From: an uncultured Prevotella sp.
GTDB lineage: Bacteria > Bacteroidota > Bacteroidia > Bacteroidales > Bacteroidaceae
Assembly: GCA_900322095.1 (NCBI GenBank)
Contig: ONYS01000021.1
Coordinates: forward strand, 1 to 64,000
Direction of reading: 5' to 3'
DNA: 64,000 nucleotides
In this document: piece by piece, positions 7,721 to 16,890 of the stretch
How the letters are laid out: every line of letters starts with the position of its first letter
Numbering within the stretch: the first letter of the stretch is position 1
Program-made: the position numbers and the translations under genes
Notes under the pieces: model-generated
What the model was told of the DNA's origin: nothing
Seen by the model: the letters and a program-made list of their open reading frames with translations, nothing else
The model's database searches: none

Positions 7721-9355
7721 ATGAAGAGATTTTATTTGTCATTACTATTTTTAGCCCTATGGACGGCTGGTTACTCTTGTACTAACTTCATCGTGGGCAA
7801 GGGCGCCTCAACCGATGGTAGCGTCATGTGTACTTACAATGCCGATGACTACGGCATGTTCATTGGCCTCTGCCACTACCCCGCCGCCACTCATCCCAAA
7901 GGCACGATGCGCGACATCGTGGACTGGGACAGCCACAAATACATCGGAAAGATTCCTGAGGCTGAACAGACCTACAATGTCATCGGAAACATCAATGAAT
8001 ATCAGGTGACCATTGGCGAGACTACATATGGCGGTCGTGAGGAGATGGTCAATCCCAAAGGCGGCATCGATTATGGGTCGCTCATCTATCTTGGACTGCA
8101 GCGCTCGAAGACGGCCCGCGAGGCCATCAAGGTGATGACAACCCTGGCCGAGACCTATGGCTACTGCTCAGAGGGAGAGACCTTCACGCTCTGCGACCCC
8201 AACGAGGCTTGGATCATGGAGATGCAAGGCACTGGCAAGGATGGAGGAGTCGTGTGGTGCGCCGTCCGCATTCCCGACAATGCCATTTCGGGCCACGCCA
8301 ATCAAAGCCGCATTGGTGTTGTGGCCAGCTACAATACCGAGGTCATCCACTCTAAGAACATGATTAAGTACGCCCGCAAGATGGGTTGGTTCACTGGTAA
8401 AGACAAGGACTTCAACTGGAAGATGGCTTATGCCAAGCCCGATTTCAGCGGCCGCCGCTACTGCGAGGCCCGTGTATGGTCGTTCTTCAATCACCATAAG
8501 GACATGAGCCAATATCTTGACTGGGCTCTGGGTGTGGATCCCAATGCAGCCGATATGCCGCTTTGGATCGTGCCGGACAAGAAGCTATCGCTCCAAGATC
8601 TGCAGAATGACATGCGCGACCACTACGAGGGTACTCCCTTGGCCATTGACTCTACAAGCATTGGTGGCGGTATCTGGCAGATGCCTTATCGCCCCACACC
8701 TCTGAGTTTCAAAGTGGATGGGAAGGAATACTTCAATGAGCGTCCTACATCCACTCAGCAGACGGGCTTCACCTACGTCTCACAGATGCGCTCATGGTTG
8801 CCCCGCGAGATTGGCGGAGTGCTGTGGTTTGGCAACGATGATGGCAACATGATTGCTTATGTGCCTATCTATTGCGGAAATACGGTTCAGCCAGAATGCT
8901 TCAATACTCCTGGAGCAGATGCCGTGACGTTCTCCGACCGCAATGCCTACTGGGTTTGCAACTGGGTGAGCAACATGGTTTATCCCCGCTACTGTCAGAT
9001 GTTCCCCTCGCTTAAGCAGGTCCGCGACAGTTTGGAGAACAGCTATATCGCCCAGCAACCTGCTGTAGAAGAGAAAGCCAAGAGCCTCTATGAGAGTGAC
9101 AAGGCAGCTGCGCTGAAGTACTTGAACGACTACAGCAATCAGCAGGCACAGACGATGCTGGCCCGTTGGAAGCAGCTTGCCACATATCTGATCGTGAAAT
9201 ATAATGATATGGCTGTGAAGCCTGAGGAGAACGGTCACTTCAAGCGCACGCCTGAAGGAATTGGCGCACGGGTTGAGCGCCCGGGATTCCCCCACTCCTT
9301 CGCTCAGAAATATGTGAAAGAGACGGGAAGCCGATACGAAGTACCCAAGGAATAA
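7721..9355 (+). CDS. Secreted C69-family peptidase (dipeptidase-like)
   Basis: N-terminal-nucleophile hydrolase, 544 residues from the ATG at 7721. The signal peptide runs to about residue 19 and is followed directly by CTNFIVGKGASTDGS. In family C69 (PepD/U34) the cysteine exposed by cleavage is the nucleophile, so processing at this point would both export and activate the enzyme. Typical family blocks follow (TYGYCSEGETFTLCDPNEAW and RIPDNAISGHANQSRIG). Likely role: periplasmic or secreted dipeptide hydrolysis, fitting a peptide-fermenting Prevotella. The frame stays open upstream to 7592, but that part overlaps the preceding gene and spoils the signal peptide. No clear promoter was seen. 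Confidence 0.88.
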   Translation: MKRFYLSLLFLALWTAGYSCTNFIVGKGASTDGSVMCTYNADDYGMFIGLCHYPAATHPKGTMRDIVDWDSHKYIGKIPEAEQTYNVIGNINEYQVTIGETTYGGREEMVNPKGGIDYGSLIYLGLQRSKTAREAIKVMTTLAETYGYCSEGETFTLCDPNEAWIMEMQGTGKDGGVVWCAVRIPDNAISGHANQSRIGVVASYNTEVIHSKNMIKYARKMGWFTGKDKDFNWKMAYAKPDFSGRRYCEARVWSFFNHHKDMSQYLDWALGVDPNAADMPLWIVPDKKLSLQDLQNDMRDHYEGTPLAIDSTSIGGGIWQMPYRPTPLSFKVDGKEYFNERPTSTQQTGFTYVSQMRSWLPREIGGVLWFGNDDGNMIAYVPIYCGNTVQPECFNTPGADAVTFSDRNAYWVCNWVSNMVYPRYCQMFPSLKQVRDSLENSYIAQQPAVEEKAKSLYESDKAAALKYLNDYSNQQAQTMLARWKQLATYLIVKYNDMAVKPEENGHFKRTPEGIGARVERPGFPHSFAQKYVKETGSRYEVPKE

Positions 9356-9408
9356 TCTCAGCAATGCTACATTAATTAGCTGACAGAGAATTCAGACATA
9401 ATAAAAGA

Positions 9409-9447
9409 AGAGAGGCTGACGACATCATCAAGTTCGTCAGCCTCTCT
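9409..9447. terminator. Bidirectional terminator between C69 peptidase and rpiB
   Basis: AGAGAGGCTGACGA (9409-9422) pairs perfectly with TCGTCAGCCTCTCT (9434-9447). It lies between convergent genes and serves both strands. Confidence 0.85.
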
Positions 9448-9470
9448 TGTGTTATAATATTGAAATCAAT

Positions 9471-9914
9471 TTATTCCATAGGGATCTTGTCGATTCTACG
9501 TTGGTGGCGTCCTCCTTCGAAATCGGTTGCGAAGAACTCATCAAGTATCTTCCGGGCCATATCATTGTCGATGAACCGGCCAGGCATAACGAGGGCATTC
9601 GCATCATTGTGCAAGCGGGCCATGTGGGCTATCTCCGGTGCCCAGCACAGGGCTGCGCGGATCTTCTGATGCTTGTTCATCGTCATGGCCACGCCTTCGC
9701 CCGTACCACAGATACCTATGCCCGGATAAACCTCGCCGGCTTCAATTCCACGGGCAAGAGCATGGGCAAAATCAGGATAATCGCATCTATCTTCGGTCAG
9801 AGTGCCGTAATCCTTATAGGGGATATGGTGCTCTTCGAGATACTGCTTGACAAATTGCTTCAGCGGAAAACCTGCATGGTCTGAAGCGAGACCTACTGTC
9901 TTATACTGTAACAT
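9471..9914 (-). CDS. rpiB: Ribose-5-phosphate isomerase B
   Basis: Interconverts ribose 5-phosphate and ribulose 5-phosphate in the non-oxidative pentose phosphate pathway. The protein has 147 residues, the family's usual length, with SDHAGF near the N-terminus, the active-site GICGTGEG segment and HNDANALVMPGR. It lies 16 bp downstream of tkt, so it is the last gene of an araR-tkt-rpiB run that ends at the 9409 hairpin. This order matches the pentose genes of the arabinose regulon known in Bacteroides. Confidence 0.95.
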   Translation of the reverse strand: MLQYKTVGLASDHAGFPLKQFVKQYLEEHHIPYKDYGTLTEDRCDYPDFAHALARGIEAGEVYPGIGICGTGEGVAMTMNKHQKIRAALCWAPEIAHMARLHNDANALVMPGRFIDNDMARKILDEFFATDFEGGRHQRRIDKIPME

Positions 9915-9930
9915 TGCTTCTACTATCTGT

Positions 9931-11946
9931 TTATTCAGAAAGGAAATCTTCTACCTGCTTATAAACATTCTCGCCCGTAAAGCCAAGTTTCTCGTCCAAT
10001 ACCTTGTAGGGAGCGGAGAATCCGAAACTCTCCATACCGTAGACGCGGCCATTGGCTCCAACAAGTCCCTCAAGGGTGACGGGCAATCCGGCCGTAAGAC
10101 CGAATATCTTAGCGTTCTTAGGCAGGACACTCTCCTGGTACTCCTTGCTCTGACGGCGGAAGAGGCCTTCGGAAGGAGCACTGACAATACGAACGCGCAA
10201 TCCATCCTTGCGCAGCAACTCTGCACCGGCAAGGAGCGTAGCTACTTCTGAACCTGAGGCAACGAGGATTACATCGGGATTCTCATCAGAAGACTTCACG
10301 ATATATGCACCCTTTCTGGCCTGTTCGTAGTCGTTGCCTTCGGGCAGAGACTTGATAGCCTGACGGGAGAAGATAAGCGCCGTGGGAGTATCCATGTTTT
10401 CCATGGCCATTTTCCAGCAGACTGTAGCCTCGTCGGCATCAGCCGGGCGGAATACGCGCACGCTGTCCTGGCCCTTATGATTGCGCAACTTCTCCATCAA
10501 GCGAATCTGAGCCTCCTGCTCAACTGGCTCGTGAGTAGGTCCATCCTCGCCCACACGGAAAGCATCGTGCGTCCAGATAAACTTGACGGGAACACCCATC
10601 AGTGCTGCCAAGCGGACAGCGGGCTTCATATAGTCGGAGAACACGAAGAACGTGCCACAAGCTGCAATACAGCCGTGCAGCGCCATACCAATACACATGT
10701 CGGCCATGGTCAGTTCGGCTACACCAGCCTGGAAGAATGCTCCACTGAAGTCACCCTTCACGAGACTATGAGTCTGCTTGAGGAATCCATCAGTCTTGTC
10801 GGAATTACTCAGGTCGGCAGAAGCGCAGATCATATTGGGCACCTGCTTGGCCAGTTCACCCAGACAAGCCGAAGAAGCAGCACGAGTGGCAATATCCCGC
10901 TTCTGAACGAGTTTGCTGAAGTCTACCTTCGGAGCCTTGCCCGAGAACCAGTCGTCCATCTGTGAGGCAAGTGCAGGATTGCTCTTACGCCATTCGTTCT
11001 CGGCCGCTCTGCGCTCTTTGACAATGGCTTTCAATTCCTCGCGACGGTTGGCATAGAGTTGCTTCACGTCGTCCCAAATTACGAAAGGATCATCAGGATT
11101 TCCACCCAAATGCTTCACTGTATTGCGATAAGCCTCACCGCCAAGAGGAGCGCCATGCGTCTTCACGCTGCCCTCATAGCTGGAGCCATCGTTCTTCAAC
11201 GCACCCTTTGCCATCACCGTATGACCGATGATAAGCGTCGGACGCTCTTGTTCCATCTTCGCTTCCTTCAGCGCGCCACGAATTTCGTCGACATCATTGC
11301 CATTGATCTCAATGACGTTCCAATTCCAGGCCTTGTATTTCATAGCTGTGTCCTCAGCCATCACATCCTTTGTGTCGGTGGAGAGCTGCACAGCATTAGA
11401 GTCATAGAACATGATAAGATTGTTGAGTCCCAGAGTTCCGGCAATGCGGCCCACGCCCTGCGAAATCTCCTCTTCTACGGCGCCATCCGAGATGTAGCAA
11501 TAGATGGTGTGCTGCATCATCGTTCTTCCAAGGCGAGCCTCAAGGAATTTTTCGGCCACTGCTGCACCGGTGGCGATGGCATGACCTTGTCCCAATGGAC
11601 CTGAGGAATTCTCTACTCCATGCTTTACATCAAGTTCGGGATGTCCGGGACATGGAGAGCCCCACTGGCGGAACTGCTTGATATCGTCCATAGTGAACAT
11701 GCCACGCAACGTGAGGCCTGCATAGAGCATCGGGCTCATGTGGCCAGGATCAAGGAAGAAGCGGTCACGTCCGGTCCAAGTGGGATCATCTGGATCGTAG
11801 ACGAGAAATTCTGAGAACAGCACATTGATGAAATCGGCTCCTCCCATGGCACCACCAGGATGACCGGAATTTGCCTTCTCTACCATCGATACGGCAAGTA
11901 CGCGGATGTTGTCTGCCGCACGGTTCATTAATTGTTTGTCATTCAT
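9931..11946 (-). CDS. tkt: Transketolase
   Basis: Thiamine diphosphate enzyme moving two-carbon ketol units between pentose and other sugar phosphates; 671 residues from the ATG at 11946. HPGGAMGGADF lies near the N-terminus. The ThDP/Mg motif appears as YISDGAVEEEIS, with YDSNAVQLSTDT after it. The Pyr domain includes DMCIGMALHG and the C-terminal domain DVILVASGSEV. The frame extends to a TTG at 11982, but the ATG at 11946 gives the family's usual start. It is 62 bp downstream of the AraR-like gene and probably in the same transcript. Confidence 0.96.
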   Translation of the reverse strand: MNDKQLMNRAADNIRVLAVSMVEKANSGHPGGAMGGADFINVLFSEFLVYDPDDPTWTGRDRFFLDPGHMSPMLYAGLTLRGMFTMDDIKQFRQWGSPCPGHPELDVKHGVENSSGPLGQGHAIATGAAVAEKFLEARLGRTMMQHTIYCYISDGAVEEEISQGVGRIAGTLGLNNLIMFYDSNAVQLSTDTKDVMAEDTAMKYKAWNWNVIEINGNDVDEIRGALKEAKMEQERPTLIIGHTVMAKGALKNDGSSYEGSVKTHGAPLGGEAYRNTVKHLGGNPDDPFVIWDDVKQLYANRREELKAIVKERRAAENEWRKSNPALASQMDDWFSGKAPKVDFSKLVQKRDIATRAASSACLGELAKQVPNMICASADLSNSDKTDGFLKQTHSLVKGDFSGAFFQAGVAELTMADMCIGMALHGCIAACGTFFVFSDYMKPAVRLAALMGVPVKFIWTHDAFRVGEDGPTHEPVEQEAQIRLMEKLRNHKGQDSVRVFRPADADEATVCWKMAMENMDTPTALIFSRQAIKSLPEGNDYEQARKGAYIVKSSDENPDVILVASGSEVATLLAGAELLRKDGLRVRIVSAPSEGLFRRQSKEYQESVLPKNAKIFGLTAGLPVTLEGLVGANGRVYGMESFGFSAPYKVLDEKLGFTGENVYKQVEDFLSE

Positions 11947-12008
11947 TAGTACGTTGGTTTTAATTATGTTGTAGACGGACAATTGTCAGATATTAGCTGA
12001 TTAATGGC

Positions 12009-12668
12009 TTATAAGTCGTACATTTCTTTGTTGAATCTGTATTGAGCAGCTCCCCGTTTGGATGTCTTGCGGTCGATTGAACCGGTCTTTTCAATGAAAG
12101 GCATCTGCTTTATCCGTTTTCGGAAGTTGCGCTTGTCTATCTCGTGTCCGAGAATAGCCTCATAAACGCGTTGAAGTTGTGTGAGAGTGAACATTTCGGG
12201 AAGCAGATTGAAGCTCAATGGCTCATAGGCTATTCTTCTTCTGAGCATAGAGACAGCATTGCTGACCATCTCGTTATGGTCGCCATAGAGTTTGGGAAGT
12301 TGGTCAACTGCCACCCAATGCAAATCAAACTGTCTGCGCAGTTCTTCATCATAGTCGTTCACATTGATCAGCGACAGATAAGCCACGGAGATCACTCGCT
12401 CACCCGGGTCTCGATTCACTTCGCCGTAGGCCCCGACTTGCTTCAGATAGATATCCTTCATACCTGTCAATTCGTAGAGTACCCTGCTGGCGCTATCGTC
12501 AAGACTCTCGTCTTCATTGACAAAGTCACCATAGAGCGACCACTCGCCCCGTCCCGGGTCCATCTTACGATGACCTATGAGGAGTTTTAATTTTCCTTCA
12601 TCAAATCCCAGAACAATACAGTCGATGGAGACGTAAAGTCGGGCATGTTCTTTATAATAATCAACCAT
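12009..12668 (-). CDS. AraR/NrtR-type Nudix transcriptional regulator
   Basis: Protein of 219 residues with an N-terminal Nudix-like fold (about residues 10-135) and a C-terminal winged helix (about 145-215; FTLTQLQRVYEAILGHEID is the likely recognition part). The canonical Nudix box GX5EX7REUXEEXGU is degenerate (GDFVNEDESLDDSASRVLYE), so it is a ligand sensor rather than a hydrolase, as in NrtR-family regulators. In Bacteroides thetaiotaomicron a protein of this type, AraR, represses L-arabinose utilisation genes and sits in a cluster with transketolase and rpiB. The same neighbours are here, but araA, araB and araD are not in the window. An inverted repeat in its own promoter suggests autoregulation. 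Confidence 0.85.
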   Translation of the reverse strand: MVDYYKEHARLYVSIDCIVLGFDEGKLKLLIGHRKMDPGRGEWSLYGDFVNEDESLDDSASRVLYELTGMKDIYLKQVGAYGEVNRDPGERVISVAYLSLINVNDYDEELRRQFDLHWVAVDQLPKLYGDHNEMVSNAVSMLRRRIAYEPLSFNLLPEMFTLTQLQRVYEAILGHEIDKRNFRKRIKQMPFIEKTGSIDRKTSKRGAAQYRFNKEMYDL

Positions 12669-12696
12669 TTTATTGAAATGCCATTTATTCGATTCG

Positions 12697-12736
12697 TGTA
12701 AATACAGTTTATAATTTCTTTGGTGTAAAGGTACAC
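12697..12736 (-). promoter_or_regulatory. Candidate AraR promoter with operator-like inverted repeats
   Basis: GTGTA-AAGG-TACAC at 12723-12736 is a perfect inverted repeat that overlaps a -7-like TACCTTTAC read on the minus strand (12725-12733). A shorter one, TGTA-AA-TACA, lies at 12697-12706. The position suggests autoregulation by the Nudix regulator; the binding role is inferred. Confidence 0.45.
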
Positions 12737-12888
12737 AAAAATTATTTCATAGCCATGCTTTGTTGGATGTTTTTTCTTTATACGAATGTCATTTGCACTT
12801 TTTTTGGAACAAATAGATACAGAAAGCAAGAAGCACATCCACTTTCCCGGCTCAAGCTCGCATTACTTCAAAGGGTCAACAAAAGAAA

Positions 12889-12925
12889 ATCCCCATTCAA
12901 TCCAGCTTCGGGATTGAATGGGGAT
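12889..12925 (-). terminator. Terminator after prs
   Basis: ATCCCCATTCAATCC (12889-12903) pairs with GGATTGAATGGGGAT (12911-12925); T-rich on the minus strand beyond the stem. Confidence 0.8.
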
Positions 12926-12944
12926 ATGATGGATGATAATATGA

Positions 12945-13883
12945 TCAAACGAGATACTGACTGGAGATACTTTCGTTGTTGATGACACGACGGATGGTCT
13001 CAGCAAACATATCGGCCACGCTAAGCTGCTTCACCTTGGAGCAGCGGTTGGTGTAGGGAATAGAATCGGTGAAGACAATCTCCTCAAGGCAGGAATTCTG
13101 CACACGCTCTGTGGCAGGACCACTCATCACACAGTGGCTGGCGAGAGCACGTACGCTCAGAGCTCCGGCTTCCTTCATGATGTTGGCAGCCTTCGTGATC
13201 GTGCCGGCCGTATCTACCATATCGTCGACGATGACCACATTCTTGCCCTTCACGTCACCAATGATCTGCATCGACTCGACAACGTTGGCACGTGCACGCG
13301 TCTTATTGCACAACACGAGAGGGCAGCCAAGATACTTTGCATAGGTGTTGGCACGCTTTGAACCACCGACATCAGGCGAGGCAATCACCAAGTCTTTCAA
13401 GTGAAGGCTCTGCACGTAGGGCAGCAACACGCCAGATGCGTAGAGATGGTCTACGGGAACATCAAAGAAACCCTGGATCTGATCGGCGTGAAGATCCATC
13501 GTGATGACGCGGTCGATACCGGCAACACTGAGCAGATCGGCCACAAGCTTGGCACCGATGCTCACACGTGGTTTGTCCTTGCGGTCCTGACGAGCCCATC
13601 CGAAATAAGGAATTACGGCGATGATGTGACGGGCCGAAGCACGCTTGGCTGCGTCGATCATCAGCAACAGTTCCATCAGATTGTCGGAGTTGGGGAAGGT
13701 ACTTTGTACGAGGAATACGTCGCGTCCGCGGATGGACTCCTCGTAGCTTACGGCAAACTCACCATCAGAGAAGCGAGTTACAACGAGGTTGCCAAGTGGG
13801 CAGCCCAGACTGGCGCAGATCTTCTCTGCAAGGTATCTCGTATTAGTACCCGAGAAAACCAAAAAAGAGTTTTTTTCACTCAT
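12945..13883 (-). CDS. prs: Ribose-phosphate pyrophosphokinase (PRPP synthetase)
   Basis: Makes PRPP from ribose 5-phosphate and ATP for nucleotide, His and Trp synthesis; 312 residues from the ATG at 13883, the normal length. The N-terminal half carries FSDGEF and the catalytic-loop histidine region DLHADQIQGFF; the C-terminal half has the PRPP-binding loop VVIVDDMVDTAGT. Upstream codons in the frame belong to the leader. It is transcribed from a promoter about 140 bp upstream and ends at its own hairpin, separate from araR-tkt-rpiB, although that operon supplies its substrate. Confidence 0.96.
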   Translation of the reverse strand: MSEKNSFLVFSGTNTRYLAEKICASLGCPLGNLVVTRFSDGEFAVSYEESIRGRDVFLVQSTFPNSDNLMELLLMIDAAKRASARHIIAVIPYFGWARQDRKDKPRVSIGAKLVADLLSVAGIDRVITMDLHADQIQGFFDVPVDHLYASGVLLPYVQSLHLKDLVIASPDVGGSKRANTYAKYLGCPLVLCNKTRARANVVESMQIIGDVKGKNVVIVDDMVDTAGTITKAANIMKEAGALSVRALASHCVMSGPATERVQNSCLEEIVFTDSIPYTNRCSKVKQLSVADMFAETIRRVINNESISSQYLV

Positions 13884-13890
13884 TTTATTT

Positions 13891-13922
13891 ATGCGTTTTG
13901 AATAATATGCGTTTTGAATAAT
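13891..13922 (-). repeat. 16-bp tandem duplication in the prs leader
   Basis: ATGCGTTTTGAATAAT is present twice head to tail (13891-13906 and 13907-13922), just upstream of the prs start codon and inside its untranslated leader. Confidence 0.8.
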
Positions 13923-14020
13923 AGAAGTCTCAATCCTAAGAACATCGCTCGTCCACCCAATGCGGTACGTTTGCACGCGCCCAATTGGAGGCAAGATTAC
14001 ATGCATTTTTCTCTTTTATT

Positions 14021-14029
14021 GCAAAATTA
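14021..14029 (-). promoter_or_regulatory. Promoter (-7 box) of prs
   Basis: Minus strand TAATTTTGC. Gives a leader of about 130 bases before the prs ATG. Confidence 0.65.
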
Positions 14030-14151
14030 GGAAAATTATATGAAAGAAGCAATCTTATTTTCGAGAAAATCTGATTTATCCATAAAAAAAGTAAAGTCGA
14101 GTCGGAGTTTCACCAAGTTCCTATCTTTAGGCCGCGCCCTGCCACACCCAC

Positions 14152-16629
14152 TCATTTCACCGCAATCACACTCACGCTATAGGGCGAGAGCACAAGGGAG
14201 TTTCCGACAATCTTCTGCTCCAACGTTGTGGTTTCATCAGAAGGCCGGCCCGAAAAACTAGTCATGACAGAGCCTTCGGGGATGTTCAAGCCCTCAATCC
14301 TGAGACTCACGTCGCGGGGCAATGTGTTGACAAGTCGCAGATAAGTCATACCTTCAGCGCTGCTGCCAACTACCGACGCGCACACACGTCCCTTCAGACT
14401 CTCCTCTTGAGGTGTCAGTTCCAGTGTGCTCGGCATGTAGCGGTTGCCGCTGTGGCTGGAGAACAGCAACTGAGTATAATACGACGGCGCGAACATAACC
14501 GTATCCTTGTCGAAGCTGATCAAGGCCGGGCTCGAGTTCTTATTCCGGTTGTAGCGCAGCAACGGCCCATAGCTTGCGGTCGCCGCCACATCGCCATTGC
14601 GCTCCACATTGCAAAGAAAAGCGGCTTCGGCCAAAGCTGACTCCATCGTAGGCTTCAGGCAGGCATATTCGCCATTCGAGACCTTGGCTGCCCTGCGGTC
14701 ATAATCGTCGTAATAATCAGGATGAGAAAGCAACCAGCCCGCCGACTCTGTGAACTTCTCGTCTACCATGTCTATCAAGTCCTTATGCGCCTTGGCAAAC
14801 TCCCAACCTTCAATATTGTCGGCCGATGGATTATGGCCCTGTCCTGCAGATACGATAATTTTCATGTCAGGATAGCGTTGCTTGATGGCCTTGCACATCA
14901 TCAGACAGCGCTCCTCGAAAGCTGTTGTGACATGACCAGCGCCAGCAATGCCAATATAGGATAAGTGATGATTGCGGCGAGCCCACTCGATGAACTTCAA
15001 AAGCTCATCACAATAGGCAGCCATATCTTTCATAGCAACTCCCTTTTCCAAGCTTGATGCATCGGTGACCGGACTAGGATCACCGGCCGCAACGATCGGC
15101 AGTGGCTCACAGCCAAGATCATCGCACAAGCGGAAGAAGGCTTCCGTGCTCAGGCCATTCTGTAGTAGACTACCACTGAGGGCAGACCTGCCGGTGTGAG
15201 GATTGTCGGTCAATACCTTATTATAAACATTCTCCCGAGCAAGACCGCCCACCGAGAAACGCATGAACTTTGGGTGAAGCGCTGCGATAGACTCTGCCAT
15301 ATCACGCCTCATGCCATGCCCCTTAAAGGTCGCATTGGGACTCAGGCTGACCATGTCCAGCCCTACTCTACCGTCGCCCTGAGGGACGATAGACAGTCGG
15401 GCGCCAGAAAATTTCGAGATGTCTTTCTTGTCTTTAGGTCTTCCGACGATTAGTGGCAATCTGTATTCAGCCCAACTTCCACCAGCGACGGTTAACTTGC
15501 CGTCAGCCAACACATTACCATCGCTGTCTGAAAGTATCACATTGAGTTTTTTCTTCTTCTCTTCTGGGTCAAGCAACCTTGCCTGAACCGAAAAAGTATA
15601 CACGCTGTCAGCCCACACGTTCATCCCTTCAAAGCCTTTATTGACAATGCCCGAAGAAGACAGTGACACATAATGAGGATTGGTCTTACCGAAAGGATAG
15701 ACCGTGTCTATCTCTACTTTGCCTTCTGGAGCCAGCGGCAACCATGCAGCGGAATTGGTGCTTGTGCTGTTACCTGCGGGACTTCCTTCAAAGTCGCCGT
15801 TATCTATCATCTCTGCACTCAGCCCACGCTTTGCAGCATAATCTACATCTTCAAAGCTGATGCCAAGGATATGGTTTGAGATGCTTTTTGGTTTGTCCAT
15901 ATCCACTCTTAGCGTGGCTGAAACATTGGGCAGCGATGCGAATCGAGTCCCACCGTCAGCCATGGTCAGACTGCTCATCTTCTTGTCGTTGGCCAAAGCC
16001 TGAAGGTAACGACTGATATAATCAAAGTGGACCTTGGCAATCTCAAGCAAGGTGCCCTCCATAACGTGTTCTCCTATCGTGGCGGTGTCGCGAAGCCATG
16101 CAATATCTTCTATCGTAGAGGACTCGTCGGCCGAGAATTTGCGGAAGTCGTTAGTAGCCGAGAGGTAGCGCGGACCTTCTTTTGATCTGAAATAGATGTC
16201 AAAGCCGTTATCGCTGTTCGTGAAGGCTATCGGTTGCCTGCAACCACGCACAGTCATCACCGGGAAATCCTGAGGACGCCAATGGACAAGATCCTCACTG
16301 CTGGATACTCCAAAACAAACGGCATCCTTACCCACACCAAAAAGCAGACGATAAGAGCCGTCAACACTGATCACAAAAGGGTCAAACATGCTACCGCTCA
16401 TGCCCGGAAGGCCGTATTCTGAGGCACAGATTTGGCCTAAGTCTTTCCATTGGTTGTCATAACCCAAATAGGACAAATGAAGACCTTGGCTGGAACCGGG
16501 CGAATACAGGAAAACCTGCACAGTAGTATCATTACCATAGATGCCATAGCTGGGCTCTTCTTGTTGACCTAGCAACTGAATTGGAACAAAGACCAACAGC
16601 AGCATGAAGATAAATCCGAATCTTTTCAT
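14152..16629 (-). CDS. GH51-like secreted protein, probably catalytically impaired
   Basis: 825 residues with a signal peptide to about residue 21. Residues 25-180 resemble part of a GH43-like beta-propeller (FDPFVISVDGSYRLLFG). The remainder has the shape of a GH51 alpha-L-arabinofuranosidase: a carbohydrate-binding-like region, a TIM barrel and a C-terminal beta domain. The nucleophile region KVSNGEYA and the block LAEAAFLCNVERNGDV are present. The canonical acid/base motif GNE is absent: the matching segment reads YIGIAGAGHVTTAFEER, and the usual RFPGG motif reads RFSVGG. A retaining mechanism would need that Glu, so this may be a sugar-binding pseudoenzyme. Relatives lie in the Bacteroides arabinose cluster, agreeing with the AraR-like regulator nearby. 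Confidence 0.75.
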   Translation of the reverse strand: MKRFGFIFMLLLVFVPIQLLGQQEEPSYGIYGNDTTVQVFLYSPGSSQGLHLSYLGYDNQWKDLGQICASEYGLPGMSGSMFDPFVISVDGSYRLLFGVGKDAVCFGVSSSEDLVHWRPQDFPVMTVRGCRQPIAFTNSDNGFDIYFRSKEGPRYLSATNDFRKFSADESSTIEDIAWLRDTATIGEHVMEGTLLEIAKVHFDYISRYLQALANDKKMSSLTMADGGTRFASLPNVSATLRVDMDKPKSISNHILGISFEDVDYAAKRGLSAEMIDNGDFEGSPAGNSTSTNSAAWLPLAPEGKVEIDTVYPFGKTNPHYVSLSSSGIVNKGFEGMNVWADSVYTFSVQARLLDPEEKKKKLNVILSDSDGNVLADGKLTVAGGSWAEYRLPLIVGRPKDKKDISKFSGARLSIVPQGDGRVGLDMVSLSPNATFKGHGMRRDMAESIAALHPKFMRFSVGGLARENVYNKVLTDNPHTGRSALSGSLLQNGLSTEAFFRLCDDLGCEPLPIVAAGDPSPVTDASSLEKGVAMKDMAAYCDELLKFIEWARRNHHLSYIGIAGAGHVTTAFEERCLMMCKAIKQRYPDMKIIVSAGQGHNPSADNIEGWEFAKAHKDLIDMVDEKFTESAGWLLSHPDYYDDYDRRAAKVSNGEYACLKPTMESALAEAAFLCNVERNGDVAATASYGPLLRYNRNKNSSPALISFDKDTVMFAPSYYTQLLFSSHSGNRYMPSTLELTPQEESLKGRVCASVVGSSAEGMTYLRLVNTLPRDVSLRIEGLNIPEGSVMTSFSGRPSDETTTLEQKIVGNSLVLSPYSVSVIAVK

Positions 16630-16651
16630 ATTTTCAGCAATGTTCTTTTGT

Positions 16652-16660
16652 GCAAAGATA
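16652..16660 (-). promoter_or_regulatory. Promoter (-7 box) of the GH51-like gene
   Basis: Minus strand TATCTTTGC, 23 bases upstream of the start codon. Confidence 0.65.
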
Positions 16661-16809
16661 CGATTTTATTTTTAAAACCTCGGTGGGTTGACTTACTTTG
16701 TAAAACAAAAACAAGCAAAGTTTAGCTGATACACATTCTACTCCATTCCACATTTTTGCACTCAGCCCTTAGGACGCTTTACTCATTACAAGCGAAACAA
16801 TATATGTCC

Positions 16810-16890
16810 GACAATTGAGAGCAGAACTGCTGACAGCTGAGAGCAGAACTGCTGACAGCTGAGAGCAGAACTGCTGACAGCTGTCAGCAG
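16810..16890. repeat. 22-bp tandem repeat array, locus 1
   Basis: Two perfect units of GCTGACAGCTGAGAGCAGAA+CT (16829-16850, 16851-16872), preceded by a partial variant (16810-16828) and capped by the 18-bp palindrome TGCTGACAGCTGTCAGCA (16872-16889). It sits in the 630-bp divergent gap between the GH51-like gene and sppA, away from both promoters. The same family is found at 34442 and 48052. Confidence 0.9.

Noticed and set aside
16810..16890. CRISPR interpretation of the 22-bp arrays
   Set aside because: Units are directly adjacent with no spacers, and no cas gene is present in the window.
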